Origin: Clostridium mediterraneense
GTDB taxonomy: Bacteria; Bacillota; Clostridia; Clostridiales; Clostridiaceae
Direction of reading: 5' to 3'
NCBI RefSeq assembly: GCF_900091705.1
Contig: NZ_LT594785.1
Coordinates: forward strand, 2,128,550 to 2,192,549
DNA length: 64,000 bases
The notes under the pieces were generated by a model. That model had not been told where the DNA came from. It did not search any database and was given only the letters and a program-made list of their open reading frames with translations. This document shows positions 46,665-55,927 of the stretch, in pieces. A program made the position numbers and the translations under genes. How positions within the stretch are numbered: position 1 is the first letter of the stretch; the number at the start of each line of letters is the position of its first letter.

Positions 46665-47183
46665 ATGAAAACAAGTAGTTTTAAAAATACAGCTGAGCTT
46701 AAATATTCTAGAAAAGAAATATTTAAGATTTTTAAAAAACAAGCAAAACAAGATTTTCCTAGATTTAATTCAAAAGAGGCTAAAGGAACTTCTACTACTA
46801 AAAATATTGGATACTATGCTAATAGATCTACTAAAGCTTATATTGAAATTACAGATTATATAGAAAATGAAATATATGAGGTAACAACTACAACAAGTAA
46901 AACTAATATAACCTTTATTAGTAGATATACTTTAGAAGAAATTGATGAGAACACTACTCGCCTTACATTAGAAGAATCACAAGCTGGTACTGGAACATTT
47001 GATACATTTAACCATATAATCCAAGCTATATTTTTCAAAGGTAGAATTAAAAAGAGATTTAATTTCATGATACAAGCACTTGAAAATGAAATACAACAAA
47101 TGAGGAATAATACAGGAAGTTCTGCTAAAAATGAACTTATTAATGATTCAAGAGAAGAAATTGCTACAAGTGAAGAAAATTAA
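46665..47183 (+). CDS. DUF3284-like SRPBCC domain protein
   Basis: A 172-residue protein. The N-terminal 140 residues (ELKYSRKEIFKIFKK, EVTTTTSKTNITFISRYTLEEI, then a long C-terminal helix) resemble DUF3284, a START/SRPBCC-type family often found next to cellobiose PTS genes, as here. The last 30 residues are polar and disordered. GGGGG precedes the ATG. It is separated from the PTS operon by a strong terminator and needs its own promoter (TATAAT-like sequence near 46622). Function unknown. Confidence 0.6.
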   Translation: MKTSSFKNTAELKYSRKEIFKIFKKQAKQDFPRFNSKEAKGTSTTKNIGYYANRSTKAYIEITDYIENEIYEVTTTTSKTNITFISRYTLEEIDENTTRLTLEESQAGTGTFDTFNHIIQAIFFKGRIKKRFNFMIQALENEIQQMRNNTGSSAKNELINDSREEIATSEEN

Positions 47184-47360
47184 TAATAAAAAAGTGTAAT
47201 TTTTAATAACTATATATCATAAGATAAATATATATATAAAAGTCACATTTTATTTAATATAAATTAAAATAAAATTTGATAGATTTTTATTGATTATTAT
47301 GTGTATCTATATTACACTTAAAATTAGTTTAGGTATATTAATAACGCGAGGTGAAATAAA

Positions 47361-47777
47361 ATGAAAAAAATATCAATAATATATTGGTCAGGTACTGGTA
47401 ACACAGAAGCCATGGCTAACTTAATAGCACAAGGTGCTAAAGAAAATGGAAATGACGTTAAACTACTTAATGTAAGTGACGCTTCAGAATCAGATGCTAC
47501 AGAAGCTGATATACTTGTTCTTGGCTCACCTGCAATGGGTTGTGAAAACATAGATGAATATGAAATGGAACCATTCGTAGAATCAATCAGCTCAATGCTT
47601 GCTGGTAAACCTGTTTTACTATTCGGATCATATGACTGGGGTGATGGAGAATTCATCGAAAATTGGGCTAACACAATGAGAGAATATGACGCAAATGTAA
47701 TCGGAACACTTATTGTTAACATGACACCAGAAGATGAAGATATCACTAAGTGTATTGAAGCTGGTAAATCTCTATAA
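47361..47777 (+). CDS. Flavodoxin
   Basis: A 138-residue short-chain flavodoxin. The phosphate-binding loop WSGTGNTEAMA near the N terminus, LGSPAMGCENIDEYEMEPF and LFGSYDWGDGEF for the FMN isoalloxazine ring are all in place. Low-potential one-electron carrier in the cytoplasm. Monocistronic with GCGAGGTG upstream and a terminator downstream. Confidence 0.94.
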   Translation: MKKISIIYWSGTGNTEAMANLIAQGAKENGNDVKLLNVSDASESDATEADILVLGSPAMGCENIDEYEMEPFVESISSMLAGKPVLLFGSYDWGDGEFIENWANTMREYDANVIGTLIVNMTPEDEDITKCIEAGKSL

Positions 47778-47820
47778 TTTTATGAATTAAAATAGAATTA
47801 GTTTCACTTAAGTTGAATAT

Positions 47821-47854
47821 AAAAAAACAAGGCATCCGCCTTGTTTTTTCTTTT
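47821..47854. terminator. Bidirectional terminator between flavodoxin and pst operon
   Basis: Stem AAAAAACAAGGC / GCCTTGTTTTTT with a 4-base loop and flanking A and T runs. Confidence 0.9.
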
Positions 47855-47861
47855 ATAATTA

Positions 47862-48635
47862 TTAACTCACTTTTTGAGACTTAATATTTTTAATTCCCAT
47901 TACGTAATTTTTTGTATCTTCATTTTTAGGATTTGTAAAAATTTCTTCAGTTTCATCAAATTCAATTACTTCACCCTGATAAAAATAAGCTGTATAATCT
48001 GAAATTCTTCTAGCTTGTTGCATATTATGAGTTACTATTACAACACTATATTCTTTCTTTAATTCTGATATAAGCTCTTCTATCTTTGCTGTAGATATAG
48101 GATCTAATGCTGATGTAGGCTCATCCATTAAAATAACATCTGGTTCTATAGCTATAGTTCTTGCTATACAAAGTCTTTGTTGTTGCCCTCCTGAAAGTTT
48201 TAATGCTGATTTATCAAGTCTTGCTTTAACCTCTTCATAAAGCCCAACCTTTATAAGTGACTTTCTAACTATCTCATCTATTATTCTTTTATCACTTATT
48301 CCATGTATTCTAAGTCCAAATGCAACATTTTCATATATACTCATTGGAAATGGATTAGGTTTTTGAAATACCATTCCTATATATTTTCTAAGCTCTAATA
48401 CATCAAAATTACAATGTATATCCCTATTATTATAAGTTATATCTCCAGTTATCTTAACTCCCTCAATTACATCATTCATTCTATTAAGACATCTTAAAAA
48501 TGTTGATTTACCACATCCTGATGGTCCAATTAATGCAGTAACCTTATTTTTTTTGATGTCCATATTAATTCCTTTTAAAGCCTTAACCTCTCCATAATAC
48601 AATTCTAAATCTTTAACACTCATTATATTACACAT
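47862..48635 (-). CDS. pstB: Phosphate ABC transporter ATP-binding protein (second copy)
   Basis: A 257-residue ATPase: Walker [18 protein letters not shown] signature, Walker [14 protein letters not shown], and the PstB-type [10 protein letters not shown]. Energises phosphate uptake with PstC and PstA. It is about half identical to the neighbouring copy and follows it by 25 bp. Two tandem pstB genes occur in several Firmicutes. It is the last gene of the operon; phoU does not follow. Confidence 0.94.
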   Translation of the reverse strand: MCNIMSVKDLELYYGEVKALKGINMDIKKNKVTALIGPSGCGKSTFLRCLNRMNDVIEGVKITGDITYNNRDIHCNFDVLELRKYIGMVFQKPNPFPMSIYENVAFGLRIHGISDKRIIDEIVRKSLIKVGLYEEVKARLDKSALKLSGGQQQRLCIARTIAIEPDVILMDEPTSALDPISTAKIEELISELKKEYSVVIVTHNMQQARRISDYTAYFYQGEVIEFDETEEIFTNPKNEDTKNYVMGIKNIKSQKVS

Positions 48636-48660
48636 ATCTCTGTCTCCTTTTAATTAATCA

Positions 48661-49416
48661 TTAACCAAATCTTCCTGAAATATAGTCCTCAGTTTCTTTT
48701 CTTTTAGGCTTTGTAAAAATAACTTCTGTTTCATCAAATTCTACAAGCTCTCCATCTAAGAAAAATCCTGTATAATCAGATACCCTTGCTGCTTGCTCCA
48801 TATTATGAGTAACTATTACAACTGTATATTTTTTCTTAAGTTCTCCTATAAGTTCTTCTATCTTTATAGTTGAAATAGGATCTAAGGCTGATGTAGGTTC
48901 GTCCATTAAAATTACATTAGGATTTGCAACTATTGTTCTTGCTATACAAAGTCTTTGCTGCTGCCCTCCTGATAATCCAAAAGCTGAAGAATTTAATCTA
49001 TCATATACTTCTTCATAAAGTCCAACATCTTTAAGACTCTTATCAACCATTTCACTTAAAACCTTTTTATTTTTTATCCCATGTCTTTTAGGTCCATAAA
49101 TTATATTTTCATATATTGACTTAGGAAATGGATTAGCTTTTTGAAATACCATTCCTACTTCTTTTCTAAGTTTTATAAGATCTGTATCTTTTTCAATTAT
49201 ATTTTTTCCACCTATCTCTATCCTACCCTCATACTTTATTTCTTCTATCATATCATTCATTCTATTTAAACATCTTAAAAATGTTGATTTACCACATCCT
49301 GATGGTCCAATTAAAGCTACTACTTTATTTTCTGGCACCTTAATATTTATATTTTTAAGTGCTTGTTTTTTTCCATAAAAGAAATTTAAATTTTCTACAT
49401 TTATAATTGTCTCCAT
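48661..49416 (-). CDS. pstB: Phosphate ABC transporter ATP-binding protein (first copy)
   Basis: A 251-residue paralogue of the next gene, with intact Walker [10 protein letters not shown], signature LSGGQQQR, Walker B and H-loop IVTHNMEQ. It lies 12 bp after pstA. Either copy could couple to the PstCA channel. Confidence 0.95.
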   Translation of the reverse strand: METIINVENLNFFYGKKQALKNINIKVPENKVVALIGPSGCGKSTFLRCLNRMNDMIEEIKYEGRIEIGGKNIIEKDTDLIKLRKEVGMVFQKANPFPKSIYENIIYGPKRHGIKNKKVLSEMVDKSLKDVGLYEEVYDRLNSSAFGLSGGQQQRLCIARTIVANPNVILMDEPTSALDPISTIKIEELIGELKKKYTVVIVTHNMEQAARVSDYTGFFLDGELVEFDETEVIFTKPKRKETEDYISGRFG

Positions 49417-49428
49417 AGCTAATCTCCT

Positions 49429-50346
49429 TTAATTTCCCATCTTCTTTTGATATTTATTTCTTAAAATTATTGCTAAAGCATTCATACTTAATAATATAAC
49501 TAGTAAAACTATAATTCCTGAAGCTGCAAGCTCTTGAAATTGCTGCTGTGGTCTTGATGTCCAGTTATATATTTGAAGTGGTAATGTTGTATATGATGAG
49601 AATAATCCTTCTGGTAGGAAAGTAACATAACTTGCTGCTCCAACCATAATAAGTGGTGATGATTCTCCAAGTCCTCTTGATATTGATAATATTGTTCCTG
49701 TTAATATTCCTGGCATAGCAAATGGTAAAATAACTCCTGTGATACTTTGCCACTTAGTTACTCCTAAAGCATATGAACCTTCTCTTAAACTATCAGGAAC
49801 TTGTTTTAAGGCTTCTTGAGCTGTAATAACTATTGTTGGTAATATAAGTAGAGCCATTGTTAAGGCCGCTGTTAAAATACCTCTTCCAAGATTCATAAAC
49901 TGTACAAAAAATGCTAGTCCAACAATTCCATAAACTATAGCTGGTACCCCTGCAAGATTTGATATATTAAGCTCTATAAAATTTTTTAATTTTCCCTTTT
50001 TCATATATTCTTCTATATAAACTGCTGCACCTATTCCTATTGGGAATGAAATTGCTGCTGTTAGTAATATAACTAATAAGCTTCCAACTATTGCTGGTAA
50101 TATACCTGCTCTTGAAGCTATTCTTGACGGTGAATTTGTTAAGAAATCTATACTTAAATATTTAAGTCCATCTTTTAAAATAGAACCCAGTAATATTAGT
50201 AGCATTACTATCCCAAATGCTGTACAAGCAAACATAAGTGCTTTCATAATATTGTTTATCATTTTTCTTTTTTTAATATTATTTTTTGAATATTTTCTAA
50301 AAAGATTTTTTTCTTTTATATCATTAAAATTACTTATATTTTGCAT
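49429..50346 (-). CDS. pstA: Phosphate ABC transporter permease PstA
   Basis: A 305-residue permease with about six membrane helices; GIVMLLILLGSILKDGLKYL, SFPIGIGAAVYIEEY and the ABC-coupling EGSYALGVTKWQSI-type loop mark PstA. It is separated from pstC by one base. Confidence 0.95.
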   Translation of the reverse strand: MQNISNFNDIKEKNLFRKYSKNNIKKRKMINNIMKALMFACTAFGIVMLLILLGSILKDGLKYLSIDFLTNSPSRIASRAGILPAIVGSLLVILLTAAISFPIGIGAAVYIEEYMKKGKLKNFIELNISNLAGVPAIVYGIVGLAFFVQFMNLGRGILTAALTMALLILPTIVITAQEALKQVPDSLREGSYALGVTKWQSITGVILPFAMPGILTGTILSISRGLGESSPLIMVGAASYVTFLPEGLFSSYTTLPLQIYNWTSRPQQQFQELAASGIIVLLVILLSMNALAIILRNKYQKKMGN

Positions 50347-50347
50347 T

Positions 50348-51220
50348 CTAATAAACCTTTCCTTTCTTAACTATTCTCTTAGCTATAATATTTAATCCAA
50401 ATGTCATTATAAATAATAAAGCACCTACAACAAATATTGTTTTATACTCTATTGATCCAAAAGTAACATCTCCCATTGCTACTGATACCATATATCCTGT
50501 CATTGTTTGTATTGATTCTAAAGGATTTAATGTTATCTGAGGTTTAGCCCCAGCTGCAATAGCAACTATCATTGTTTCTCCTATAGCTCTTGATATAGCT
50601 AAAATAAATGATGACACTATTCCTGAAATTGATGCAGGTAATACTATTTTTCTTATAACTTCAAATTTAGTAGCTCCCATTCCATAGGCACCATTCTTAA
50701 CAATGTCTGGAACAGAACTCATAGCATCTTCACTTAAAGAAGATACTAAAGGAATTATCATTATTCCAACTGCTATACTAGCACTTAGAACATTAAATAT
50801 CTGAATATCTTTTATAAATATCTTTAAAAATGGTGTTATAACTGTTAAAGCAAAAAAACCATATACTATTGAAGGTATTCCAGCTAATATTTCTAATATT
50901 GGTTTAACAATATTTCTAGTTTTCTTTGATGCATATTCACTTAAATATACAGCAGCCCCTAGTCCTATTGGAAGTGCTACTATACTTGATCCTATCGCAA
51001 TTAATAAAGTACCATTAACTAAAGGTAATACTCCGAATTCCTGAGGATGTATAAGTGGTGTCCATACTGTTCCTAGGAAGAATTCTTTAATACTTACTTC
51101 TTTAAAGAAACTTACTCCTTCTGCAAATAAAGTAATAATAATAAGTGCTGTTATTAATATAGTTAAGATTCCAAAAACCTTTAATACTTTTTCTATTATT
51201 CTTTCTCCCTTAGTCTTCAT
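50348..51220 (-). CDS. pstC: Phosphate ABC transporter permease PstC
   Basis: A 290-residue permease with six membrane helices; GTLLIAIGSSIVALPIGLGAAVYLSEYA, AGIPSIVYGFFAL and NGAYGMGATKFEVI identify PstC. It follows its own Pho-box promoter at 51267-51319, so pstCABB can be expressed both by readthrough from pstS and independently. Confidence 0.95.
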   Translation of the reverse strand: MKTKGERIIEKVLKVFGILTILITALIIITLFAEGVSFFKEVSIKEFFLGTVWTPLIHPQEFGVLPLVNGTLLIAIGSSIVALPIGLGAAVYLSEYASKKTRNIVKPILEILAGIPSIVYGFFALTVITPFLKIFIKDIQIFNVLSASIAVGIMIIPLVSSLSEDAMSSVPDIVKNGAYGMGATKFEVIRKIVLPASISGIVSSFILAISRAIGETMIVAIAAGAKPQITLNPLESIQTMTGYMVSVAMGDVTFGSIEYKTIFVVGALLFIMTFGLNIIAKRIVKKGKVY

Positions 51221-51266
51221 CTTTTTCCTCCTAATTTAAAATTACCCCTTTTCTTATCTTAACTAT

Positions 51267-51319
51267 ATTATAATTTTCTTGTGTTAACTAAGTTAATGTT
51301 AAAGTTAAGCTAATGTTAA
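51267..51319 (-). promoter_or_regulatory. Pho-box promoter of pstC
   Basis: On the minus strand three clear TTAAC-type units with exact 11-bp period (51309-51319, 51298-51308, 51287-51297) and a partial fourth precede TATAAT at 51267-51272. This is the Pho-box pattern bound by PhoP/PhoB regulators under phosphate starvation. Confidence 0.8.
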
Positions 51320-51508
51320 GTTTTTAATTATTTTTCTTAACTTTACGATAAAAAAAATGATATTATTTACAATAATCTATCTCTATGTTAAACTATTGTT
51401 GTCCTATGGACTTTTTCCTGGGTTATATATTTTATATAATCTATTAGGAGAATTTTCATTGCCTAGATTTTTTTGGTATCTTAAAGGACTATTTAATTTA
51501 TTCTATAC

Positions 51509-51552
51509 AGAAAAGACCTGTAAGGAAAAACTGTCCCCTTACCGGTCTTTTT
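51509..51552 (-). terminator. Terminator between pstS and pstC
   Basis: Minus-strand hairpin AAAAGACCGGTAAGG / CCTTACAGGTCTTTT. It would lower expression of the permease genes relative to the binding protein. Confidence 0.82.
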
Positions 51553-51558
51553 CTATTG

Positions 51559-52494
51559 CTATTCTTTATTTATCTTTTCCAATTCCTTTGCATAAGCTTC
51601 ATCCCCTAAAGGTATATATCCTACTTCTGGAACTATAGCTTGAGCATTTTCTAAATAAAAATCAACAAATGCCTTAACTTCTGCTTTTTCTAAACTTGCA
51701 TTATTTACATAAATAAATATTGGTCTTGAAAGTGGTTTATATGTTCCATCTTTTATAGTATCAAAGGTAGGCTCAACTGTTTTACCCTCATTAGTTATCT
51801 TAACAGCTTTTAACTTATCTTGATTTTCTTCATAATACGCAAATCCAAAGAATCCTACTGCACTTTTATCTCCTGCAACACCTTGAACTAATACATTATC
51901 ATCTTCACTAGGATTTACATCGTTTCTCATTGCCTTAGATTTTCCAACTATAGCTTCTGTAAAGAATTCAAAAGTCCCTGAATCTGGACCTGGTGTATAA
52001 AACTTAATTGGTGTTTCTGGCCATTCAGCTCTTAAATCTTTCCATGTTTTAATTGTACTACCTGGTTCCCACATTTTTTTAAGCTCTTCTACTGATAATG
52101 AATCTACAAAATCATTATCTTTGCTTACAGCTACAACTACTCCATCAAGAGCAACATTTAATTGAGTATATTCTACTCCATTTTTCTTAGCTTTTTCTTC
52201 TTCCTCAGTCTTTATAGGTCTTGATGCATCCTGTATATCTGTATCACCTGTAACAAATCTTTTAAATCCTCCACCTGTTCCTGAAATACCAACTGGAATT
52301 TTAACATCTTTATGTTCTGCATTAAACTCTTCTGCCATTGCTTCTGTTATAGGTGCAACTGTTGAGGATCCATCTACTTTAATCTCACCTTTTAAAGAAG
52401 TAGCCTCACTACTTCCCCCACATCCAGCAAATAAACCTACTGTTCCTAATAAAGCAACTGATGCAGCTATAATCTTTACACTCTTTAATTTCAT
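51559..52494 (-). CDS. pstS: Phosphate-binding lipoprotein
   Basis: About 311 residues. Start ATG 52494 (MKLKSVKIIAAS) with GGGGG upstream; the ORF extends six codons further without a ribosome site. Lipobox LFAGC with Cys25. Phosphate-binding landmarks: VDGSSTVAPITEAMAEEF, GISGTGGGFKRF, DIQDASRPI and PGPDSGTFEFF. Surface-anchored high-affinity phosphate receptor. Preceded by Pho-box repeats and followed by a terminator before pstC. Confidence 0.95.
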   Translation of the reverse strand: MKLKSVKIIAASVALLGTVGLFAGCGGSSEATSLKGEIKVDGSSTVAPITEAMAEEFNAEHKDVKIPVGISGTGGGFKRFVTGDTDIQDASRPIKTEEEEKAKKNGVEYTQLNVALDGVVVAVSKDNDFVDSLSVEELKKMWEPGSTIKTWKDLRAEWPETPIKFYTPGPDSGTFEFFTEAIVGKSKAMRNDVNPSEDDNVLVQGVAGDKSAVGFFGFAYYEENQDKLKAVKITNEGKTVEPTFDTIKDGTYKPLSRPIFIYVNNASLEKAEVKAFVDFYLENAQAIVPEVGYIPLGDEAYAKELEKINKE

Positions 52495-52551
52495 AATTTT
52501 CCCCCTAAACATTTAATTAAACTATCATTTTAAATATTATCTTGTCCATCC

Positions 52552-52635
52552 TATAATCTAATCTTAAACTAGCTTAATTAAGCCTAAATTATCTTTAAGT
52601 TAAGAAATGAAAAGACAAGGTTAACTTTTCTTAAC
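52552..52635 (-). promoter_or_regulatory. Pho-box promoter region of pstS
   Basis: Minus-strand direct repeats with 11-bp period at 52593-52603, 52582-52592, 52571-52581 and 52560-52570 (TTAACT, ATAATT, TTAATT, AGTTTA), with a -10-like TAGATTATAG just downstream. A further inverted pair, GTTAA...TTAAC, lies at 52620-52635. Confidence 0.65.
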
Positions 52636-52761
52636 ACAAGGAAAAATATATTTACACCTTTTCTACTTAAAATAATAAAAGCTATAAACATAAAAAATGT
52701 TTATAGCTTTTACTTTTATATAAATTTTTAAGAATTGAGGCTATTTTTTATTTAAACTAAA

Positions 52762-53358
52762 TTATGCTTTAATAGCTTTTTTTAGTTTATTTAATGGTAA
52801 TAGCATAATAACTATAATACTTAAAATACCTACTACTCCTGTACTAGTTAGATTATATACTATTGAATATTTCCATACATTCATTCCTTGAGGTGCATAT
52901 TCTCCATAAAAATATACTCCTGAAACAATATTAGAAAATACACTAAGTGCAACTACTATTATAGATGATATTAATATTTTATATTTATTATCTCGTCCTA
53001 CAAATCCTGAAAGACCTAAAACAACAAATGCTAATATATAATCTAATAAAGCTTCAGCGATTGAAACAATATGTCCTCCAGTAATAAGACTTAAAATTCC
53101 AAATATTAAACCACAAGTCATTCCTTCAGCATTTCCATATAAGATTCCAATTAACATTATAGGTACCATAGGAACAAGGTTTATACCTCCTCCTTGTGGA
53201 TATGATATAAACTGAATAAATGATAAAATAAATGCTATTGCACTAAAAAGAGATATTACAATCATCTTTTTTAAAGTCATATCAGTTTTCCTAAATCCTA
53301 TTACAAATAAGATTAAAAATCCTATTGATACTGCGTAAACTAATAAATCTACAATCAT
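52762..53358 (-). CDS. thiT: Thiamine transporter substrate-binding (ECF S) component
   Basis: A 198-residue membrane protein with about six helices, typical of ECF S components. FIQFISYPQGGGINLVPMVPIMLIG and YGEYAPQGMNVWKYSIVYN match ThiT, and the TPP riboswitch upstream supports thiamine as substrate. It would use a shared ECF energising module encoded elsewhere. Confidence 0.93.
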   Translation of the reverse strand: MIVDLLVYAVSIGFLILFVIGFRKTDMTLKKMIVISLFSAIAFILSFIQFISYPQGGGINLVPMVPIMLIGILYGNAEGMTCGLIFGILSLITGGHIVSIAEALLDYILAFVVLGLSGFVGRDNKYKILISSIIVVALSVFSNIVSGVYFYGEYAPQGMNVWKYSIVYNLTSTGVVGILSIIVIMLLPLNKLKKAIKA

Positions 53359-53423
53359 GATTCTCCCACCTTTTCTATTTGATAAATCTTTATTTAAATA
53401 ATTATCTAAAGTTTAGAGAAAAC

Positions 53424-53454
53424 AAAAAAGCAATATTTCGCTCGGAAATATTGC
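53424..53454 (-). terminator. Expression-platform terminator of the TPP riboswitch
   Basis: Perfect stem GCAATATTTC / GAAATATTGC with a 5-base loop and six U, between the THI element and thiT. TPP binding is expected to favour it. Confidence 0.88.
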
Positions 53455-53544
53455 TGTATATACAAAAAATAAAATCATTACTAGTATAATAAAATAACTA
53501 TATCAAATTATAGTTAATCAATAGTTTAATGATTTAAATTAAGT

Positions 53545-53618
53545 AGCTTTCCTACGCTGGTATTAACCATATCAGGTTCAAGGGTTGATAATTCTCTCAG
53601 CCATAAGGCACCCCTAGC
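53545..53618 (-). ncRNA. TPP riboswitch (THI element) of thiT
   Basis: Minus strand shows the conserved core in order: GGGGTGCC, GGCTGAGAGAA, ACCCTTGAACCTGAT, GGTTAATACCAGCGTAGG. All landmarks of the THI element are present with normal spacing. Confidence 0.96.
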
Positions 53619-53656
53619 TAAACTATTAAATTTTAAATAAATAAGACTTTAATTAA

Positions 53657-53685
53657 AGTTTATATTTCTTATATAAGCTTGTCAA
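53657..53685 (-). promoter_or_regulatory. Sigma-A promoter of thiT
   Basis: Minus-strand TTGACA (53680-53685), 17 bp, TAAACT (53657-53662). Start would fall about 30 nt before the riboswitch. Confidence 0.65.
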
Positions 53686-53720
53686 CATAATTCATTCTAC
53701 AAAAATCGCATATAAATTCA

Positions 53721-54416
53721 CTATTCTCCATCACAAATAAATTTATATCCAACACCTCTTATAGTTTGTATAAACATAGGATTCTTATCATCATCCTCTA
53801 TCTTTTGTCTTAAATGTCTTATATGAACATCAACAGTTCTAGTTTCTCCTATATATTCATATCCCCATATCTTATCAAGTAGCATTTCTCTTGTTAAGAT
53901 ATTACCTTTATTCTTAATAAGAAGTTTTAATATCTCAAACTCTTTAAGCGTAAGTTCTATCCTCTCCTCAGACTTTTTCACTTCTCTAGTTTGAAGATTT
54001 ACTGAAACATCTCCAAATTTAAATAAATTTTCTTCTGTTCTTGTTGAATTTCTTCTAAGTTGAGCTTTGACTCTAGCTACAAGCTCTCTTACAGAAAAAG
54101 GTTTTGTCATATAATCATCAGCACCAAGTTCAAGTCCAAGTATTTTATCTATTTCTTCACTCTTAGCGGTTAACATTATTATAGGTGTATTTCCTATAGT
54201 ACTATCTTTTCTAACTTCCTTACAAACTTCAAACCCATCCATTATAGGAATCATAAGATCTAATATTATTAAATCTACCTTTCTTTCTTTTGCAAGCTCT
54301 AAAGCTTCTTTTCCGTCGGCTGCTTGTAATGTTCTAAACCCATTTTTCTCTAAGTTGAATTTTATAAGCTCCCTAATATGAGCCTCATCATCAACTATTA
54401 AAATTCTTTTCTCCAC
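53721..54416 (-). CDS. Response regulator, OmpR/PhoB family
   Basis: A 231-residue regulator: receiver domain with acidic pocket DDE, phospho-acceptor Asp53 (LDLMIPIMDG) and Lys105 (TKPF), then a winged-helix domain (TLKEFEILKLL, RTVDVHIRHLRQKIE, TIRGVGYKF). It is closest in pattern to PhoP/PhoB/YycF. Its position close to two Pho-box promoters suggests a role in phosphate control, but no histidine kinase gene is adjacent. Confidence 0.9.
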   Translation of the reverse strand: MEKRILIVDDEAHIRELIKFNLEKNGFRTLQAADGKEALELAKERKVDLIILDLMIPIMDGFEVCKEVRKDSTIGNTPIIMLTAKSEEIDKILGLELGADDYMTKPFSVRELVARVKAQLRRNSTRTEENLFKFGDVSVNLQTREVKKSEERIELTLKEFEILKLLIKNKGNILTREMLLDKIWGYEYIGETRTVDVHIRHLRQKIEDDDKNPMFIQTIRGVGYKFICDGE

Positions 54417-54563
54417 AAACTTTCACCCCATATTATTAATTATATGTACATTTTAGTATTTCATACAAAATACTAGTTAATTATATCAATCATTTGCTAT
54501 TTATAACAAGTATTTTGAATATAATAATAAGGATACCCTATACTAAGGCACCCTCATTATATA

Positions 54564-55571
54564 CTATCTTGGTATTAATCCAATTTTCTTTTGAACTTTT
54601 CTTAAAGTTTTTGTAGCTACATAATTTGCTTTTTCTGCACCAGCTTTATAGATAGCTTCTAATTGTTTTTTATCAGCTAAAAGTTCCCTAACTTTATTTT
54701 GAACTGGTTCTAACTCTGCAACTATTGCTTCTGCTACATCTTTCTTAAATTCTGCGTATCCTTTACCTTCATATCTCTTTACTATATCTTCTGGTCTTAC
54801 ACCTTCTATTGTAGATAAGATATTAATAAGATTCTTAACTCCTGGTTGCTCATCTGTATAATTTACAACTCCGATACTATCAGTAACTGCTCTCACTATT
54901 TTTCGTCTAATATCTTCAGGTTTATCCATAAGGAAAATTGAAGCATTTGGATTACTTTCTGACTTAGACATTTTCTTTGTTGGGTCTTGAAGATCCATTA
55001 TTTTTGCTCCTGCTTTTGGTAGATATGCTTCTGGAATTTTAAATGTAGGGCTATAAGTATTATTAAATCTTGTAGCAATATCTCTTGATAGTTCTAAATG
55101 TTGTTTTTGGTCTATACCCACTGGAACTAAATCTGTTTGATATAATAAAATATCTGCTGCCATAAGAACTGGATAAGTGAATAATCCTGCCCCTATTGAT
55201 TCTCCTGCATCTACAGCTTTTTGAGACTTATCTTTATATTGAGTCATTCTACTAAGCTCTCCCATATATGAATTACATGTTAGAAGCCATGCTAATTCAG
55301 CATGTGCTGGCACATGTGATTGAATAAATAGAGCATTATTTTCAACATCTATTCCTGAAGCTATATATATAGCTAATATTTCTAAAGTTCGCTTTCTAAG
55401 GTCTGCTGGTGACTGTCTTACTGTTATAGCATGAAGATCAACAACACAATAGTAACACTCATATTCTTTTTGAAGCTCTACCCATGATTTTATAGCTCCT
55501 AAATAATTTCCAAGTGTTAAATTTCCTGAAGGTTGAATTCCACTAAATATAACCTTTTTATCGTTTTCCAT
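54564..55571 (-). CDS. trpS: Tryptophanyl-tRNA synthetase
   Basis: A 335-residue class I synthetase. HIGH appears as PSGNLTLGNYLGAI, KMSKS as KKMSKSESNP, and GIQPSGN, YPVLMAADILLY and GVDQKQH-type GIDQKQHLEL are intact. AAAGGAG precedes the ATG. No T-box is visible upstream. Confidence 0.96.
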   Translation of the reverse strand: MENDKKVIFSGIQPSGNLTLGNYLGAIKSWVELQKEYECYYCVVDLHAITVRQSPADLRKRTLEILAIYIASGIDVENNALFIQSHVPAHAELAWLLTCNSYMGELSRMTQYKDKSQKAVDAGESIGAGLFTYPVLMAADILLYQTDLVPVGIDQKQHLELSRDIATRFNNTYSPTFKIPEAYLPKAGAKIMDLQDPTKKMSKSESNPNASIFLMDKPEDIRRKIVRAVTDSIGVVNYTDEQPGVKNLINILSTIEGVRPEDIVKRYEGKGYAEFKKDVAEAIVAELEPVQNKVRELLADKKQLEAIYKAGAEKANYVATKTLRKVQKKIGLIPR

Positions 55572-55927
55572 AGAGATATTCTCCTTTCTCTTAAATATAG
55601 TTGTATTTTTTAGTTAATAATTTTTCTACTACCATTATTACCTATAACCATTATAGCGTATATAGTAACATAAATTAATAGATTTTATATATTTTATTCA
55701 AAACTTAAATCAAGCACCTAAAAATTACTTATTTTATAATTTAATACTTGTATCTATACCATTTTATTGAATTTATTCAATTTTATTGATTAATATTATT
55801 TTTTTATTAGTTAAATACCTATAAATTTATTGAATTAATAAATAAAATTTGATATTATTAACTCATATATAAATTTTAGAGATTATTTATAACAAATTAA
55901 AAATCCCAGGAAGGGGGACATATTCAT
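55572..55927. other. Divergent intergenic region between trpS and brnQ, 356 bp
   Basis: A minus-strand TATAAT at 55650-55655 may be the trpS -10 box. No T-box, riboswitch, small gene or repeat was recognised. The rest is extremely A/T-rich. Confidence 0.5.

Noticed and set aside
51357-51638. 93-codon plus-strand ORF between pstC and pstS
   Set aside because: It crosses the pstS terminator and overlaps the pstS coding end, has no ribosome site, and its sequence reflects A/T-rich hydrophobic codons.
55572-55927. T-box or attenuator expected upstream of trpS or brnQ
   Set aside because: No T-box consensus, leader peptide rich in Trp or branched-chain codons, or terminator hairpin was found.
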